Assembly (NCBI GenBank): GCA_028583415.1
Contig: CM053271.1
Location: 89,143,534-89,207,533, forward strand
Source of the DNA: Protea cynaroides
Lineage: Eukaryota; Streptophyta; Magnoliopsida; Proteales; Proteaceae
Length of the DNA stretch: 64,000 nt
Reading direction: 5' to 3'
Shown here: positions 35,721 through 48,955 of the stretch, piece by piece
How the letters are laid out: the number at the start of each line of letters is the position of its first letter
Position numbering within the stretch: position 1 is the stretch's first letter
Made by a program: the position numbers and the translations under genes
The notes under the pieces: model-generated
What the model was told of the DNA's origin: nothing
The model's input: the letters and a program-made list of their open reading frames with translations, nothing else
The model's database searches: none

Positions 35721-37611
35721 ACATCACAGTTAGGGGTCAAACTGTTAATTAGTGATCTTGGAGAGGCTCTTTGGTTTTTTGACAGGTTGTCTTCACAATT
35801 TTCTGGCCTGGCTAGGTTGCCTTGATATTTTTCCAAATTCTATTTTTTTTCCCACCCTTTTCAGTCAAGCTAGAGTAGATATATGGATATTGTCACTCAG
35901 CCTGGAAGTATATCTTGTTTCTGTTTAGCGTAGTTCTTTGAAAACTTTGTAATCAGAAAAACCTTTCGATGTTACGTTCTTTACCTCTGGGCTAGATGGA
36001 ATGGACTCAACCAACGGTAACCTGCAGCTGTTCCTATCTTATTACGTTCTTTCTCTTTTACATCTGTTTCTGTAAAATTCTTCCATAGGGCTGTTAAAAT
36101 CTCTATTCATAAAGATGACAGGATTGCCATAGAGGTTACCGCCATTAGATGCTGATTACTTGAACCATGCTCTAGGATATCACCATTACTGGTGTAGTGG
36201 TTTTATTTCTTGTCATGTTAAATTGGACAGTGGGACTTTTGTATATAGGAGTAAAGGAGACCCATCAATTGATAATGGTGGTGATAGGATTTGATCCGGG
36301 CTTTTCTCTTATTTATTTATTTATTTTTATTTTTAAAATCATATTACAATTTGGTGTGTAGACAATATACGGAATGCCTAATTAATTTATCCAAGCAAAA
36401 TGCTAATAGCATGTAAAAACTCCAATTATGAAAAACCATGGGTGGTGGCAACGTAGAAGCTCTTGGGAATTCCCAGAATCCATGTCTGGGACTCACCACA
36501 AGAGGACCTCAGACTCTCAATGCAGCTTTCAATGGCACACAAGATTCAAACTATTCAGTAACTCCCTTCTTTCCAATCTAAAAATATATAATGTTAGAAA
36601 AGTAGAGTGAAATTAAGAGGGGGTTTTTCTACTTGAGGCTGGTGTAAAGGCCCTCTTGACACTGATTCTTTTTAGCGCTCACTCATTGGGCTGTCATGGA
36701 AACCACAATATACGGGATGCAATTTTGGTATTTGAGACAGGAGAGGTGAAGGTTTTTGCAATGATCCGACGGATACCAATCGTTGGTCTTTGACACAGGA
36801 TCGGCATGTTGAATCACAAGCATGATAATGAAGCTAAAGTAAGACACATTACATCCGGAATGTTGAATCATTGAACACTGAATTTAAACGAGTGAGAACC
36901 ATACTTGCATCCATAATATCTGTGGGAAACTAGCCTTATAGAGCTCCATTGGTCTAGTCTGTTTTCTTCTCTAAATACGTCTAGGGCTAGCAACTAATGG
37001 GTTACTGTTATCAATATAAGATTGAGAGCAAGGACCAACATAAAACGGATAATAACCAAAGCCTCTCCCATTATAAACTTGGTATTAACACTTTCACATA
37101 TCACTTCACATTTTAAGACGGTTAATAGGAAAAGCCTACTATTCACTAGGATGATCATTTGCCGTATTGAATTCCATTCAGCCTACCTATCATGTGATTG
37201 GAGAACCAGAGGTATCTCTACTAATGAAGCAATAGGGGTCCTCAAATGGAGTTTGCATCTGTACCCCACATGGGTACCCTCGCCATGACCTTTTTCACTG
37301 TCCATGTCCAATGAATTCCACACTCCGAATATGGGTCCCATAACCTATGAACAGAGATGGAGTCATGGAAGAATACCCATGTGGGAAGAGGAACCAGGAA
37401 GGGTACCCATGTATGTGGGGGAGAGGAAACTGGCTCCGTCAAATGAACCTGTCTCACTCGCCCTCCCATCTAGTTAGCTGGATAAATCTGATGGGCCATC
37501 CATAAAGAGAGTCAAATATATTATGCACCTTACATGCTTACACTTGCACGTTGGCAGCAATCTTCTCCTGCCTTATTCCCCTCTCGAGACCTTCGTTTTG
37601 CCTTTTTCAAT
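35721..37611. other. Intergenic/promoter region, copy B
   Basis: Counterpart of 12657-14542 with few changes, including the TATA-like AATATATTA upstream of the next gene (about 37515). No additional gene is supported. Confidence 0.5.
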
Positions 37612-39369
37612 ATGAACTTGTATGGGGAAGATGTCTCTTGCTGCTATTTCCATCCCAAGGAAATGATTGTAGGGGTTTGTGCCCTTTGCTTGAAAGAGAG
37701 ACTCCTCATCTTGGCCTCAAAACAAGGACACATTCCCGTAAAAGACACAAAGAGAACTCGCAGTGCTAACAAGAAGAAGCCTCCTGTCACCTTATCAAGG
37801 ATATTTGATTTGGGATCCATCCTCCATCTCCTCGAATTCCAGCACAATAAATCGGATATCTCTCGCCACGATACCTTGACAGGCCTAGAAGGTTAGTAGA
37901 ATCCTGTTCTTCCAATTGAGAAATACTTCCAAACGTAAGAACAATATCGAGCTCACAGAGCTATAGTTAGATTTAGAAAGAAATATTTGGGTTTCTCTCT
38001 ATCCTTTCTCTGATCTGTGTTGAACTTGGAAAAATTTGTAGTTGTAATTTGATCAGTTAGTAATTCTTATGATCAGCTGAGACTCCTGGAAATGATGTTC
38101 CATTTCTGATGTTTTCGCTTTTAATTAATTAATTAGAAGTGGTTGCTTCATTATCGTGTGAGGAAGTATTCTACCAATTGCTTTTGAGGAAAGAAAAAAG
38201 TAAAAGGAAAATTAGATACCAGCTCTCAATTCTTAACCACCCAGGAAAGTCATGAATTGGGTTGTTACATGATTGATTGGTACCAACTAAGTGAAGACTA
38301 ATCAGGTTCATACGTCACTTATGCCATTTGTGTGTGTGTGTGTGTTTTTTGGAACCATCTAATTAGTGCACTCTCTTTCCATTAGAAAGGAAAATTTGGC
38401 AAAGAAGGTCTGTTATCAGCGTTTATGTCAATCTAATCATGTCGGTTCATGATAGGAGATAGGATGAGTCTAGAGATGCTAATGGATCAAATAACAGATA
38501 TGGATTTGGTTGTGATTGGATCCAGATACCCTTGATCAGACACGGATACCCCTAAGATGTGAATTAAATTTGAATTTCGACCCGTTTACATCCTTGACTT
38601 GTGTAATCCAGACCTTTCTCGCCCAGTATATACAATTTGCTCTCAATCAATGTATCCAAGATTCTCTTTTCATCATTCTCTAGAACTTTTCAAATCTTCC
38701 GGAATCCTCATGATCATTAGTTACTTAATTTTTTATTATTAATTTAATATATATTCAGATCAAATAGATTATTTTTTGAATTAATGGAATTTGGATCAGA
38801 TAGTCTTGATTGGATACAGATACAATTGAATTCAAAATTTTGACCATATGTATACATTCCTAGATAAGAGGGTATCTTTTGATGTGCCCTTAATTGTTAA
38901 AGCTCTTTCATTTCAATTAAAAGGAGTGAGAGAACTACTATATAAGCCATACACGGTAATAGTGATTCTATACAGTAACATATTTAAGTAGCACTTCTCC
39001 CTCTGTTCTAGCTTTTTTTAATCATTCAATATTTTTCCTTTTGCAGATTCTTTTATATCGATCAAGTTTGAAGATAATGGTGTTGCCTCATGGGATAAGG
39101 GTGCAAGTTCTAAGGTTCCTCCTCTTGAGACTTTCAACATGTCTTACAATCGCAACTTAAACAAGGAACCAAGGGTAGTTAAAAGTGTTGTAGAACATGC
39201 AAAACCGCGTGCAATGCTAAAGTGGCAAAAGCGGATTGGTCATTTGTTCCAGCTCATCCGTTGGAAAAGGTCCAGCAAGGCAAACATGTGTCACGCGGGT
39301 AGCAAGGTGGAGAGAGTTAAGGTCAAGAAAGGTTGGATAAGGGTTCTGACAAGGAGAAGCATGGAATAA
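37612..39369 (+). CDS. Uncharacterised plant basic protein with a CxxxHP...CxxC motif, copy B
   Basis: Exons 37612-37891 and 39047-39369 encode 200 residues with the same split codon and splice sites as 14543-16307. The Cys/His motif (CCYFHPKE...CALCLKERL) and basic C-terminus (RIGHLFQLIRWKRSSK; VKKGWIRVLTRRSM) are retained, and neither exon has a stop. Against copy A I count 11 amino-acid replacements (for example NLHGED/NLYGED, HIPIKD/HIPVKD, NLSNNHNL/NMSYNRNL) and about two silent changes. Both copies appear capable of expression. The promoter region is duplicated too. Function unknown. Confidence 0.8.
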
Positions 39370-41241
39370 AGGGACACTAAGAAAAGGGTACTCAGGCTTT
39401 CCACTACCCCAACTTTGTTTGGATTCAATGGATCCTTAAAGCTAGAAATTATGAGAATAAAGAAGAGCTCCCCATTTGGTTCATAGTGCATTGCTTGCTC
39501 AGCTGTTAATAGCCTTGATCCCTTTCAGCTCCAGTAAAGAAGGATGAATGCCCAAAACTTGATTTTCACTTGCTAGGATGAGTAGTACAGTAATATTTTG
39601 AGTCTTCATAAAAATGTTGTATTTAGCATTTTATCTCTGGGTTTCTTTAAAGTGTCATCGTCTAATGAGGGTTTCTTTAAAGGTTTGTCTTCATGATACC
39701 CGCACTCAAAAAAGGGGAGGATAGGATCGAATTTTGTAAATAGAGGATATTATGGGCGACTTTGTAAATAAAGGAGTAGAATAAAAATTTCATAAATAGA
39801 GGGAATTTTTGCTTGAGGTTTCAATCTGCATGATACCTGAAGGGGTGTCATAGAGATTAACACCCTTCCCTAAAGGGCTTTCTAGCATCAAATAAAATAG
39901 GCCATCAAGAGTTGTGGTCTAGAATTGGTATTAGGCCATTGATGGGTCCTACACCTCATCGACCGCTCCCAAAGGTGTGGGGGTGGTTAGAGTTGGTAAG
40001 GAAAAAGATCCTCTGTAGTGAGGCCGAAATGGCAATGAGGATTTTAGTCATTCAAAGTGCATCGGGATCACAATTCACTTTGAGTGACCAATGAGACATC
40101 CTGATGCACTTTGAGTGGCTAGGATCCTCATTGTCACTTTGGCCTCACTACAGAGGAGGATCCCAATCCGAGTTGGTAATTGGGCGTTTAAATTGACGGT
40201 CCTCGGCCTTTGATGGCCTGTTGGGGTTTGCTATGACCAAGATTGAGTTAGTTATGTATAGTTTTTGAAAAATCCTTGGCAGCACCCACCAAGCCTCAAT
40301 CTGCAAGGCCCCATCTTGGTTGCCTTTCAGAAGTGATCATATATGTACCTTGTGTGTTACGAGGGCTAAGTTAAGATTGAGCAATATTTTTATGAGGGTA
40401 TTGTTGGCCATGTGTTGTCATTGTTGGTAACTTAGCTGATGTGGCAGTGTTGGTGAGCATACAGTTAGAGAAATGATGATAGAGAACGTCAGTGTAGGAG
40501 AGAGAGTACCTGTACAAGTGGCAGTGATGAACCAACTTTCGGTATGTATTCTACAGTGTTCTATAACCTCTCTTGAGTGATTGAGAAGGCATGCAATGAG
40601 TTGATTGGGTTTTAGTCCGAGTTGATTGGGTGAGAGTAGTTTAGACAATCAATCTCATTGTACATGAGTTTAGTGATGTTTTTAGCTGAACCAAGGTGGT
40701 AGACAGTATGTTGGAGTCTAGGTGAACATGCACAAAAAGTTTCAGGTCTTGATTCCAAGGTCCGTTTCTAAGTTTTGACTTTGAGGCTGTTTTTGATGGG
40801 CCTCGTAGCAGTTTCAAGGAAATCAGGCACTGGAAATACGTAAATCGTCGAGTTGGCTTCACAATGCAACTTAAATCACTCCATTCCAATGTCGGATGAG
40901 GGAGATATTGCGATTTCTGTTGGAATGTGCAAAAAAGGTAAAAAAAAAATAGTGCTTTCAGTGAGTTGGTTTATAATAGGGAAATCAGTATAATTATCAA
41001 ATTATTGAGGGACCTTTTACGAAATTATTAAAAGTTGTGGGTCACGCTGCAATTATCATAAATGGCTTTAGAAACAATTCGGACAGTTGTGGATGAGCCA
41101 CATTGCTCAGATGCGCATCTGATGGCTGCAAAAAGGATGGGCTATTGTGTATCTCGGGGTACGGACCAAGATGGTCCCCTGAATTCTCTGATTGGCCAGA
41201 TGTAGTTTAAGTTAATGGTCCGCATCTCATGACATAGGCTC
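39370..41241. other. 3' flank and intergenic DNA, copy B
   Basis: Counterpart of 16308-18163. It contains the second foldback element. Minus-strand frames at 40418-40889 show no domain. Confidence 0.5.
40007..40162. repeat. Foldback (MITE-like) element, copy B
   Basis: Same structure as 16949-17104: arms GATCCTCTGTAGTGAGG and CCTCACTACAGAGGAGGATC, with a few substitutions in between. Confidence 0.75.
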
Positions 41242-43003
41242 TGTTATATGGTGTGACCACGTACGATACGCCACAGAATGGATCTCGATCGAATGGCGAC
41301 GATTTGTGCAGATCTTCACTGATGCGATCAAGCCGATCGGATGGTCTATCTGCAATCCCCTTTTTTCTGATTGATCCGACGATGGTTATTGAAGATTCTT
41401 AGATCAACCACTCATATCTCAACAACGATTCTGGTTGTCAAAGGAGGCTCCGACTCCGTGTTGCGAGTGTATAGTGCGGCAGCAAGGCTGATCCATATCC
41501 TATAGATATGGTTGAGTTTGATCTTTAGGACATGATTTATGATGATCCGATGGCTGTTAGATCATCCCAGCTTTTCTCATTGATCTGACGGTCTTTAATG
41601 AAGATGCTTAACCGACGAATGATAACTCGACAATAATTCTGTCGTGTCAGCGGTGTAGCGTCACAGTGTCGTGTGGGTGCACGGTTGACTCTTAGAAGAT
41701 TCATTTTAGAATTATTTCATTGGCTATCACTCTTTTGATCATATCTTGGTCATCTAGAGTCCAAATCGGACGGTCCAAAGATCACTGTGCTCCATTTTGA
41801 ATCCTTTATCACTTGGGACCGATTTGGAGTTGCAACAAGAAGCAGAAATCATGGAGAAGAGAGTAGAAGGGATTTGGGGGGTCTTTGCATTGCGGGTGAG
41901 CATTCAATCACCCACCAACCTCATCCTTGCTTGTCAATGGTGCATTAAGGAGTGGTGAGAGGTTGGTGAAGCATCCATTGAATATTCATGGTGATTGTGA
42001 GTTTGTGTGAAGCTTCATTGGAGTGGTGGTATGTGTCTATGGTTTAAATCTTTCCACCAACCATCAAGGAGAGGAGTTGAGCTCCATTGATGTGCATTTG
42101 AGGGCTTGAATGAGTGTTGGCCATGATAGGACATAGTGTGAGCTTGATGAAGCTTTAAAGGAAAATTTGTTGGAGGTTTGATGTGCAGAAGAAGAGAAAG
42201 AAGACAAAAGGGATTCCTTGTAAGTATCAACTTGAAGATTTAAGTTTTATCAGCTGTGAAGAAAGTTGAAGATTCTAGTTGCTACCAGAGCATTACCAGG
42301 CTTCCTAGAGTTGCTTCAGAGTCTTTCCAGAGCACGAGGAACTTATTTACAAGGGTTGTAAGAATTCCAACCTTGTATGAGCTTTACTTTTTTTTTTCTT
42401 GTACTCAGTTATTGCTAGTTTAGGTGGAGATTAAATATACCTATCTAGCCTGTGCTAGAACTGTTAGGGCATTGTCATAAGCCTGTAAAAATTACATTGT
42501 TAGCCTCCCGTGGGTGCGGGTTAAGCTTGATGTATGCAGTGAGTGCTGAACACTAGAACATTGGTATCTGAATTGTAGGCATATTTGTGTCGTCCTGATT
42601 ATAGGTTGGGTAAATTGGATGTATGTACTCCCTGTTGTGTGTACAACTAAAATAAACGTATTGAATATATACGGAGCTCATAGGATATTACTCAATAGAC
42701 TAGCCATCACATACTGTGTTGGTGAACCACGTATATCTCTGTATTGTGGATGTTGTGTAAATAAGCTTATTTTGTATTTTGTGAAGTGCGTAGAATGAAC
42801 TATAGGATGGGTGTACAAAACATGATAAACCTGACCACTCTATGGTAGTGAGGTGGTTGTGCATGCGACTGTGTATGTGGTTGAGCTTCAATGATAGTGT
42901 GGTTGTGATCAGTGAGTGAAGAATCAGCTTAGCTACATTTGTCTTCAAGTAATTATTTGAGAATAATTTTGAAGACACTGATTCACCCCCCCTCTTAGTG
43001 TCA
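41242..43003 (+). mobile_element. Copia-like LTR, truncated element, copy B
   Basis: Counterpart of 18164-19924, ending ATTCACCCCCCCTCTTAGTGTCA and followed by a TGGTAT-containing sequence. No copia genes follow. Confidence 0.6.
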
Positions 43004-43059
43004 GCTTGTGATCAACAGGTATGGTATGGTATTAGAAGACAAACAATTTATGTATGTTT

Positions 43060-44618
43060 CACTTCGTCTCTTTGGAACCTTTTAAAGGATTTTAAACCTT
43101 GGGTGAGATGGGGAGCGTTTCGTTGGGCAGCTTCTCGATGGTCTCAACGTCCAATGGAAGGATAGACCCCAAAGTAAGCTCGAGAGCTAGTGAAGGGTCC
43201 ACAACTATTGAGTCGCTCTCCTTCGGATTTTACCTACGCACAAACCTGGGAGTGGTTTTGCCCTTGGAAACGTTCTTGTTCTTTCCTACCTTAGGGGCAA
43301 CCTCCAGCTCGGTCCCTCCGGTAGCAACCTCCAGCTCAGTCCCCTCGGCAATAGCCTTGACCTCGGTAGCCAACATAGTTGTCTCTTCAGCGACATCTTG
43401 TGCAGCCTCTACATCCCCAGCACCCGTCATCTGGACCTCTTGATCTACCTGCAAGGGCACCTTCTGACCCTCTTTGTTTACCATCTGGGCCACTTTGTCT
43501 ACTTGTGAAGACGCCTTTCAGGCCTCTTTGCTTTCCCTTAACGCCTAACGCTGTGATCTGGAGAAAAATCTTTTAAGGGTAGTGAAGGGAGCATCCTTAG
43601 AATCAAGGTCGACAGGCCTCTTCTGTAAATCTTGGGACCCAGGAGTCAGCAGTGCATTGATCAAAATACCACTAGTTTGCTTGGCAAGAGTATCCTTAGC
43701 AGAAGGCAGCAGAGGAGACTTCCCTTTGTCTTTGCTGGGAGTAGTCTTAGCAGGAGGAGGTGGAACAATCAGAGCCCCTAGGATTGTCGGCTCTGCACCT
43801 AGCAATTCGTTAAGGTTGACGTCATCCAAGTAGAGGTTTGCTGCCAAGCAAACACAAGAAAAGTTAGACACAAGTATGCATATAAATTGACAAAACACAA
43901 AGATACGAGAAAACCACACCAAGGATCTGATGTTGTCGGAGGGCGGCATTATCCTTGACCTCATAAAAAGCTACTTGTGCCCCACCTTCTAGTAGATTGA
44001 GGGCCCCGACATCCACAGAAGTCAAGGAAGGCTTCAAGTTGTGGTAGGCCATCTTTACCATCCTCCAACGATTCACTAGGGGCAAGCTGTATCGTTGGTC
44101 ACTAGAGGAAATGAAAAATAATTTCTCTTTCCAGTCATGTATAGAAGATGGCTGCTCAGTCACCATCTTCTTCCTCGAGTTCAACCTACGGGAAAAGAAA
44201 TACCATCCAGTGTGCCTCTTGTTCTCATTAGGAAAGTCGTTCAAAATGTGAAGCTCATGGAACATACCCAAGGTCGGCCTCTTATGAAGCCGAGAGAAAA
44301 AGATGATGAAGACAAAGATTGTAAGTTACCCATTGGGGACGATCTGAGAGGGGGCCACACCATAGTAGCGGATGATCTCCACCACCACAGGATGAAGGCA
44401 GTCAGAACCTTGATTTAAACATGTTCTCATGGATAGAGAGCTCTGACATCGAGGTAGGAACAAGGATGTTCCTCTCGCTAGGGAAGCCAAACAGCAAAAG
44501 GGGCACGAATGTGGCATTCCTTGCCAAGGGCATTCAGAAAAGGGGTAAAAAAATATGAAATGATTGATGCCTGATATTCTGAGGAACTCGGGGCAAAAGG
44601 AACAGAAGAGAGAATAGA
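43060..44618 (-). pseudogene. Gag-like protein of the 'putative gypsy type transposon' family, broken, copy B
   Basis: Counterpart of the 3' part of the pseudogene at 19985-21857. It retains the 79-bp intron (43919-43841), the WKEKLFFISSSDQRYSLP block and the TELEVA repeat region. The frame HPVVVEIIRYYGVAPSQIVP is present near 44330-44400. The 5' end, promoter and TATA box of copy A are missing because the LTR at 44619 begins here. Confidence 0.6.
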
Positions 44619-46123
44619 TGTAAGACCCGTACCAAACTAACCCGGTCTTACCACCTTGAATCAGGTTTACCCATCATGGTTGAGCAAAATGGACCAAGGG
44701 CATGAAGGAGATCGTGATCCCAGGTATTAAATCGACCCAAAAATACTTAAATTAAGGGGAGGGTCGCATACCCAGCAAGAGAGGGTCGGACCCCCAAGAC
44801 AGAAAGTCAGACCCCCTGTTTTACAGAGGGGGTCCGACACTTTAGGAGTTAGGGGTCGACGGGATCATCGACCCCCTCATTGACCCCCAGTTGCCGCCAG
44901 AAACAGAAATTAGGAATGTTTCCTAATTTTGGTTGGACTCTTTCCTAAACTCAATGAGACTTATTTTTGGAGGTTTTACTCTATAAATAGGACGTCCCTA
45001 AGCCCCTTTCACTCCTTTTACAACCCTAATTGGATTGAGAGAAAGAGAAGAGAAGGAAGAGAAGAAGAAGAGAAACAAGGAAGAGAAGAAAGCAAAAAGG
45101 AGAAGAGTTGCAGAGAAGGAGTATTCTTCTCAGGTATGGATACTAATTCCATGAGTCTCTACAGACCTTAGGTTAGGTAATGAAGAGAGTATGATCTCGG
45201 AGAGTCCCAAACCATCAACCCATGGTTAGGTTTCCATGGAACACCATGGGGGAATTCACAAAAGCTATATAGGTGAATGATTCATGGTTTTAGACCATAC
45301 AATGTGTGTAGAATGGACTTTAGGAACAAGCCATAGGACCCCAAACACGAAGAATGGACTGAAAGGAAGAAAATTGATCAAAATCCACAGGGGTCGCACA
45401 GGGGGTCGATGGCCAATCGACCCTAACAGACCCTACCTCCGACCCCCAGTTAAAAACATGGTTTTTAAATTCAGAATTAATTCTAATTAAATTCTATCGA
45501 CTTTGTTAGGTCTTCTAGCAATATAATAACATTATAAAGGTGATTCTAAAGCTTGAAAGAGGATTTATTAACAAGCTAAAGTGAGGGAACAAGACCAAAA
45601 CTAACTGGTTAATAATAAGCTGTTTTATTTCTTGAGTCCAATGCTATATTGATTCTATGCGTGTATGCTTGTATGTGCATTCAACATGTCATCCAATATT
45701 TCTATTATTTGTTCATGCATATTTACTTTATTGTTATAACATGATGACGATGATGATGATAGGAATAGACATGTGAATGTTTGTGTTTGGCCAGTGTATA
45801 TGGTGTGGGTAGGGATGGTATCAACCGGTACAGCCATGACCGTTTTTCATGGGGTGTATATTGTGCCATGGTCTACTCAAGTCATATCCACTGACGTCGT
45901 CATATCGCCATTACTTTAGCAGAACTATTATGTCGTAGAGTATCAGGGGAGGTGGTCTCGGTCCTTGTAGTCTCTGACTCTACCGAGGGGCCTTAGCTCT
46001 ATCTCTATGGATGTTCTGAGGGATGCTGGGGTGAGGCCTTGGATACACTGTTTGGCATTAGGATTGGTTAGTTGCGAGCCCAGTTTGCAACCCTAGCCAG
46101 CAGGAGTTTATTTGTTGATATGG
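44619..46123 (+). repeat. Truncated LTR related to element 1 (third copy)
   Basis: It starts TGTAAGACCC like the other two Tekay-like LTRs and follows the LTR of element 1 through the GGGTCG-motif zone, TATAAATA at 44982, the purine-rich leader, the GATGATGATG run and the GGTTAGTTGCGAGCCCAGTT block. It is more diverged. It contains a region near 45800-45880 that replaces the element 1 sequence and includes GGTATCAACCGGTAC, a phrase repeated at its right edge (about 46122). No internal region follows, so this is a truncated LTR and not a proper solo LTR. Confidence 0.85.
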
Positions 46124-46599
46124 TATCAACCGGTACAACCATGTGTGAGGACAAAGATGGAAATCTTTTGAAGTCGCCACCTAGATTTAGGTCTAGGACC
46201 TTAGAAATGTGAAATCTCACCCCAAGGTAAGACTTCGATTGACTCATGACCCTTAGATTAGAATTCTGGTCCATCAGAGATTAGGTAAGCGTCCGGTTAC
46301 GGTTATGGGAAGGGGTTAGGCACCCAAACCGTCCGATCGAAATCGGTCTCCTATACGTTTCCTATGGTAGACTTTATTTGTTAAGCCAAACCAAACCAAG
46401 TGGTTTGATATCATTGAACCAAATCTGTATCCATCAGATTGCCTACGTATTACGGATTTATTCCAAAAATCAGGTTCACCATCGTAGTTCAGGTGTGATT
46501 AAAGTTTATGGCTGTGATTTATGCTTGTGAATGATTAAGTTTATTTGTTCAAGTTGAAATTTATGCTTGAATGGTTGAGAAAACCCTATGGGTTAGGAT

Positions 46600-46840
46600 C
46601 TGGATAGTCCATATGGACTGATAGATAGTCCTAGTGGATCTAAGGATAACCCTATTTGGGTTGGAATATGGATAATATCCTAGTGGATCTATGAATAGTC
46701 CAAGTGGACTAAGATGTGGATAAATATCCTAGTGGATCTATGGATAGTCCAAGTGGATTAAATGTGTGGATAACCCTATTTGGGTTAAAATATGGGGGAT
46801 ATCCTAGTGGATCTATGGATAGTCCAAGTGGACAAAATTG
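46600..46840. repeat. Irregular tandem repeat (TCCTAGTGGATCT units)
   Basis: TCCTAGTGGATCT occurs at about 46629, 46678, 46727 and 46802 with spacings 49, 49 and 75. It alternates with ATAGTCCAAGTGGA and ACCCTATTTGGGTT. Confidence 0.75.
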
Positions 46841-47086
46841 TGGATCCGAATTTGGGTTTCTCCCAAATGGTCTACGCATCCTAGGGTTTGACCTAGGAAT
46901 CAGAATCCGCGTAGTTCGGGCTTTGGTTGAAATGGATGGGTTGAGCTAGGTTAGACCAAAACTGGTTTGAACTGAGTTGACTGGACTGATTGGAATTAAC
47001 TGGGTTTTCTCTCCTTGTCATTTCACGGGTCATTTCTGCTGTCATCCCGCATGGAATTTTCTGATGGCCTTTATTCTAAATTTTTT

Positions 47087-48000
47087 ACGTTTATTTTGTA
47101 GAACATTAAAAATGAAGAATATAGGAACTTGAATCACCTCATTTGGAAGTAAAATGGTCAACTTATGAATTTTTGAAGTTTAAGCGGACCAATTATCGAT
47201 AATTTGACTGACCATTCTGCATGAGATCCTTCGGAGGTTTCTACCAGAACTATTTTACGTCCACTTTGTAGAGCACTAAAAATGGAACATAATGAGACTG
47301 GAATCACCTGAATCCGATGTAGAACGGAAAAGATATGCGACTTTGAAGTTCTGACGATAATTTTGCATGCAAGCTTGCATGGGACCCACTGGTGACTTCT
47401 ACCCGGGATTTTTTACGTCCACTTTGTAGAACATCATGAATGAAGAATAATGGTCTTGGAATCATCTGAATCCGATGTAGAACGGGAAAGATATGAAGCT
47501 TTGAATTCTAACGATCATTTTGCATGCAAGTTTGCATGGGACCCACTGGTGACTTCTACCCGGGATTTTTTACGTCCACTTTGTAGAACATCATGAATGA
47601 AGAATAATGGTCTTGGAATCATCTGAATCCGATGTAGAACGGGAAAGATATGAAGCTTTGAAGTTCTAACGATCATTTTGCATGCAAGTTTGCATGGGAC
47701 CCACTAGTGACTTCTACCCGGGATTTTTTACGTCCACTTTGTAGAATATCATGAATGAAGAATAATGGTCTTGGGATCATCTGAATCCGATGTAGAACGG
47801 GAAAGATATGAAGCTTTGAAGTTCTAACGATCATTTTGCATGCAAGTTTGCATGGGACCCACTGGTGACTTCTACCCGGGATTTTTTTACGTCCACTTTG
47901 TAGAACATCATGAATGAAGAATAATGGTCTTGGAATCATCTGAATTCGATGTCGGATGATCAAGATATGATGATTTGAAATTCAAACGATCCGACTTAGG
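47087..48000. repeat. Tandem array of about 158-bp units
   Basis: The anchor ACGT of TTTTACGTCCACTTTGTAGA recurs at 47087, 47257, 47415, 47572, 47730 and 47889 (spacings 170, 158, 157, 158, 159). The units from about 47380 to 47890 are almost identical; the outer ones are diverged, as in an array that expands from its centre. Each unit includes CATGGGACCCACTGGTGACT and TCTGAATCCGATGTAGAACG. No open frame persists. Confidence 0.93.
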
Positions 48001-48489
48001 ATAATTTGCATGAAGGCCCCTGGGATTATTTATAATAATTTTAGAAACCTCCCTTATATGTATCATCCGACTAAAATGGTCATATCTTCCTCATTTGATA
48101 TCGGAATTGAGCAATTCTAGTCTCGTTTCGAAGATAATTCTATGACCTATGCATCTATGCATATAATAGCCCATGACCCTGCTGTGGGGATCAATGAAAA
48201 ATCACAAATCATTGGATTAAAGGTCAGAAATCTGCCATATTGGTTCATTTATGCCGAGGGTGGCAAAAATGGGGTGCTTACAGATGCCCCTCTTTAGCCG
48301 AGATTGTTATCAGTTGAAGGCTAAAGATAAAAGAACCACATTTTTGGGGTATGAGTGATATTGTTTATTGGGCTGCACTTAGGGTAATTCTTCCTAAACT
48401 GCCTACGTATTCTAAGGGTGTCCTAGAAATCAAGCCCATAACGTAGTTCGACTGGCAAGAAGGTTTGCTCTTCTCGGAAGATTGGTGAG

Positions 48490-48955
48490 TGCTCTTCTTG
48501 TATGAAGTTAGGCTGTGAATACAAGACTCATTTGTAGGCTGGGAACCTCTTCTTGCTGAGATGGAACTAATGATGCAAGGTACGTGCGGGGTTGAACCCG
48601 GCTTGATCCATTTGTAGGCTGATAAACCTCTTCTTGTATGAAGCTAGGCTGTGAATACAAGGCTCATTTGTAGGCTGGGAACCTCTTCTTGCTGAGGTGG
48701 AACTCAATGCAAGGTATGTGCGGGCTTGGACCCGGCTTGATCCATTTGTAGGCTGATAAACCTCTTCTTGTATGAAGCTAGGCTGTGAATACAAGGCTCA
48801 TTTGTAGGTTGGGAACCTCTTCTTGCTGAGGTGGAACTCATGATGCAAGGTATGTGCGGGCTTGGACCCGACTTGAACCATTTGTAGGCTGATAAACCTC
48901 TTCTTATATGAAGCTAGGCTGTGAATACAAGGTTCATTTGTATGAGCTTGGGCTC
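48490..48955. repeat. Tandem array of about 135-bp units
   Basis: TTTGTAGGCTGGGAACCTCT occurs at 48531, 48667 and 48801 (with one change in the third), spacings 136 and 134. Each unit is itself two related halves, both with TTTGTAGGCTG...AACCTCTTCTTG. Confidence 0.9.

Larger units (their letters stand above)
34391..44618 (+). repeat. Segmental duplication, copy B (10.2 kb)
   Basis: Direct copy of 11319-21545 at an offset of about 23,070 bases. Differences by eye are scattered substitutions and small indels, such as poly-T length near 35350 and an extra GTTGATTGGGT-type repeat at about 40598-40630. Its right edge abuts exactly the TG terminus of an LTR at 44619. It lacks LACS exons other than the last. 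Confidence 0.95.

Noticed and set aside
44619..46123. Perfect solo LTR produced by LTR-LTR recombination
   Set aside because: The left end is intact but the right end lacks the terminal part (GTGTGACA), so it is a truncated LTR.
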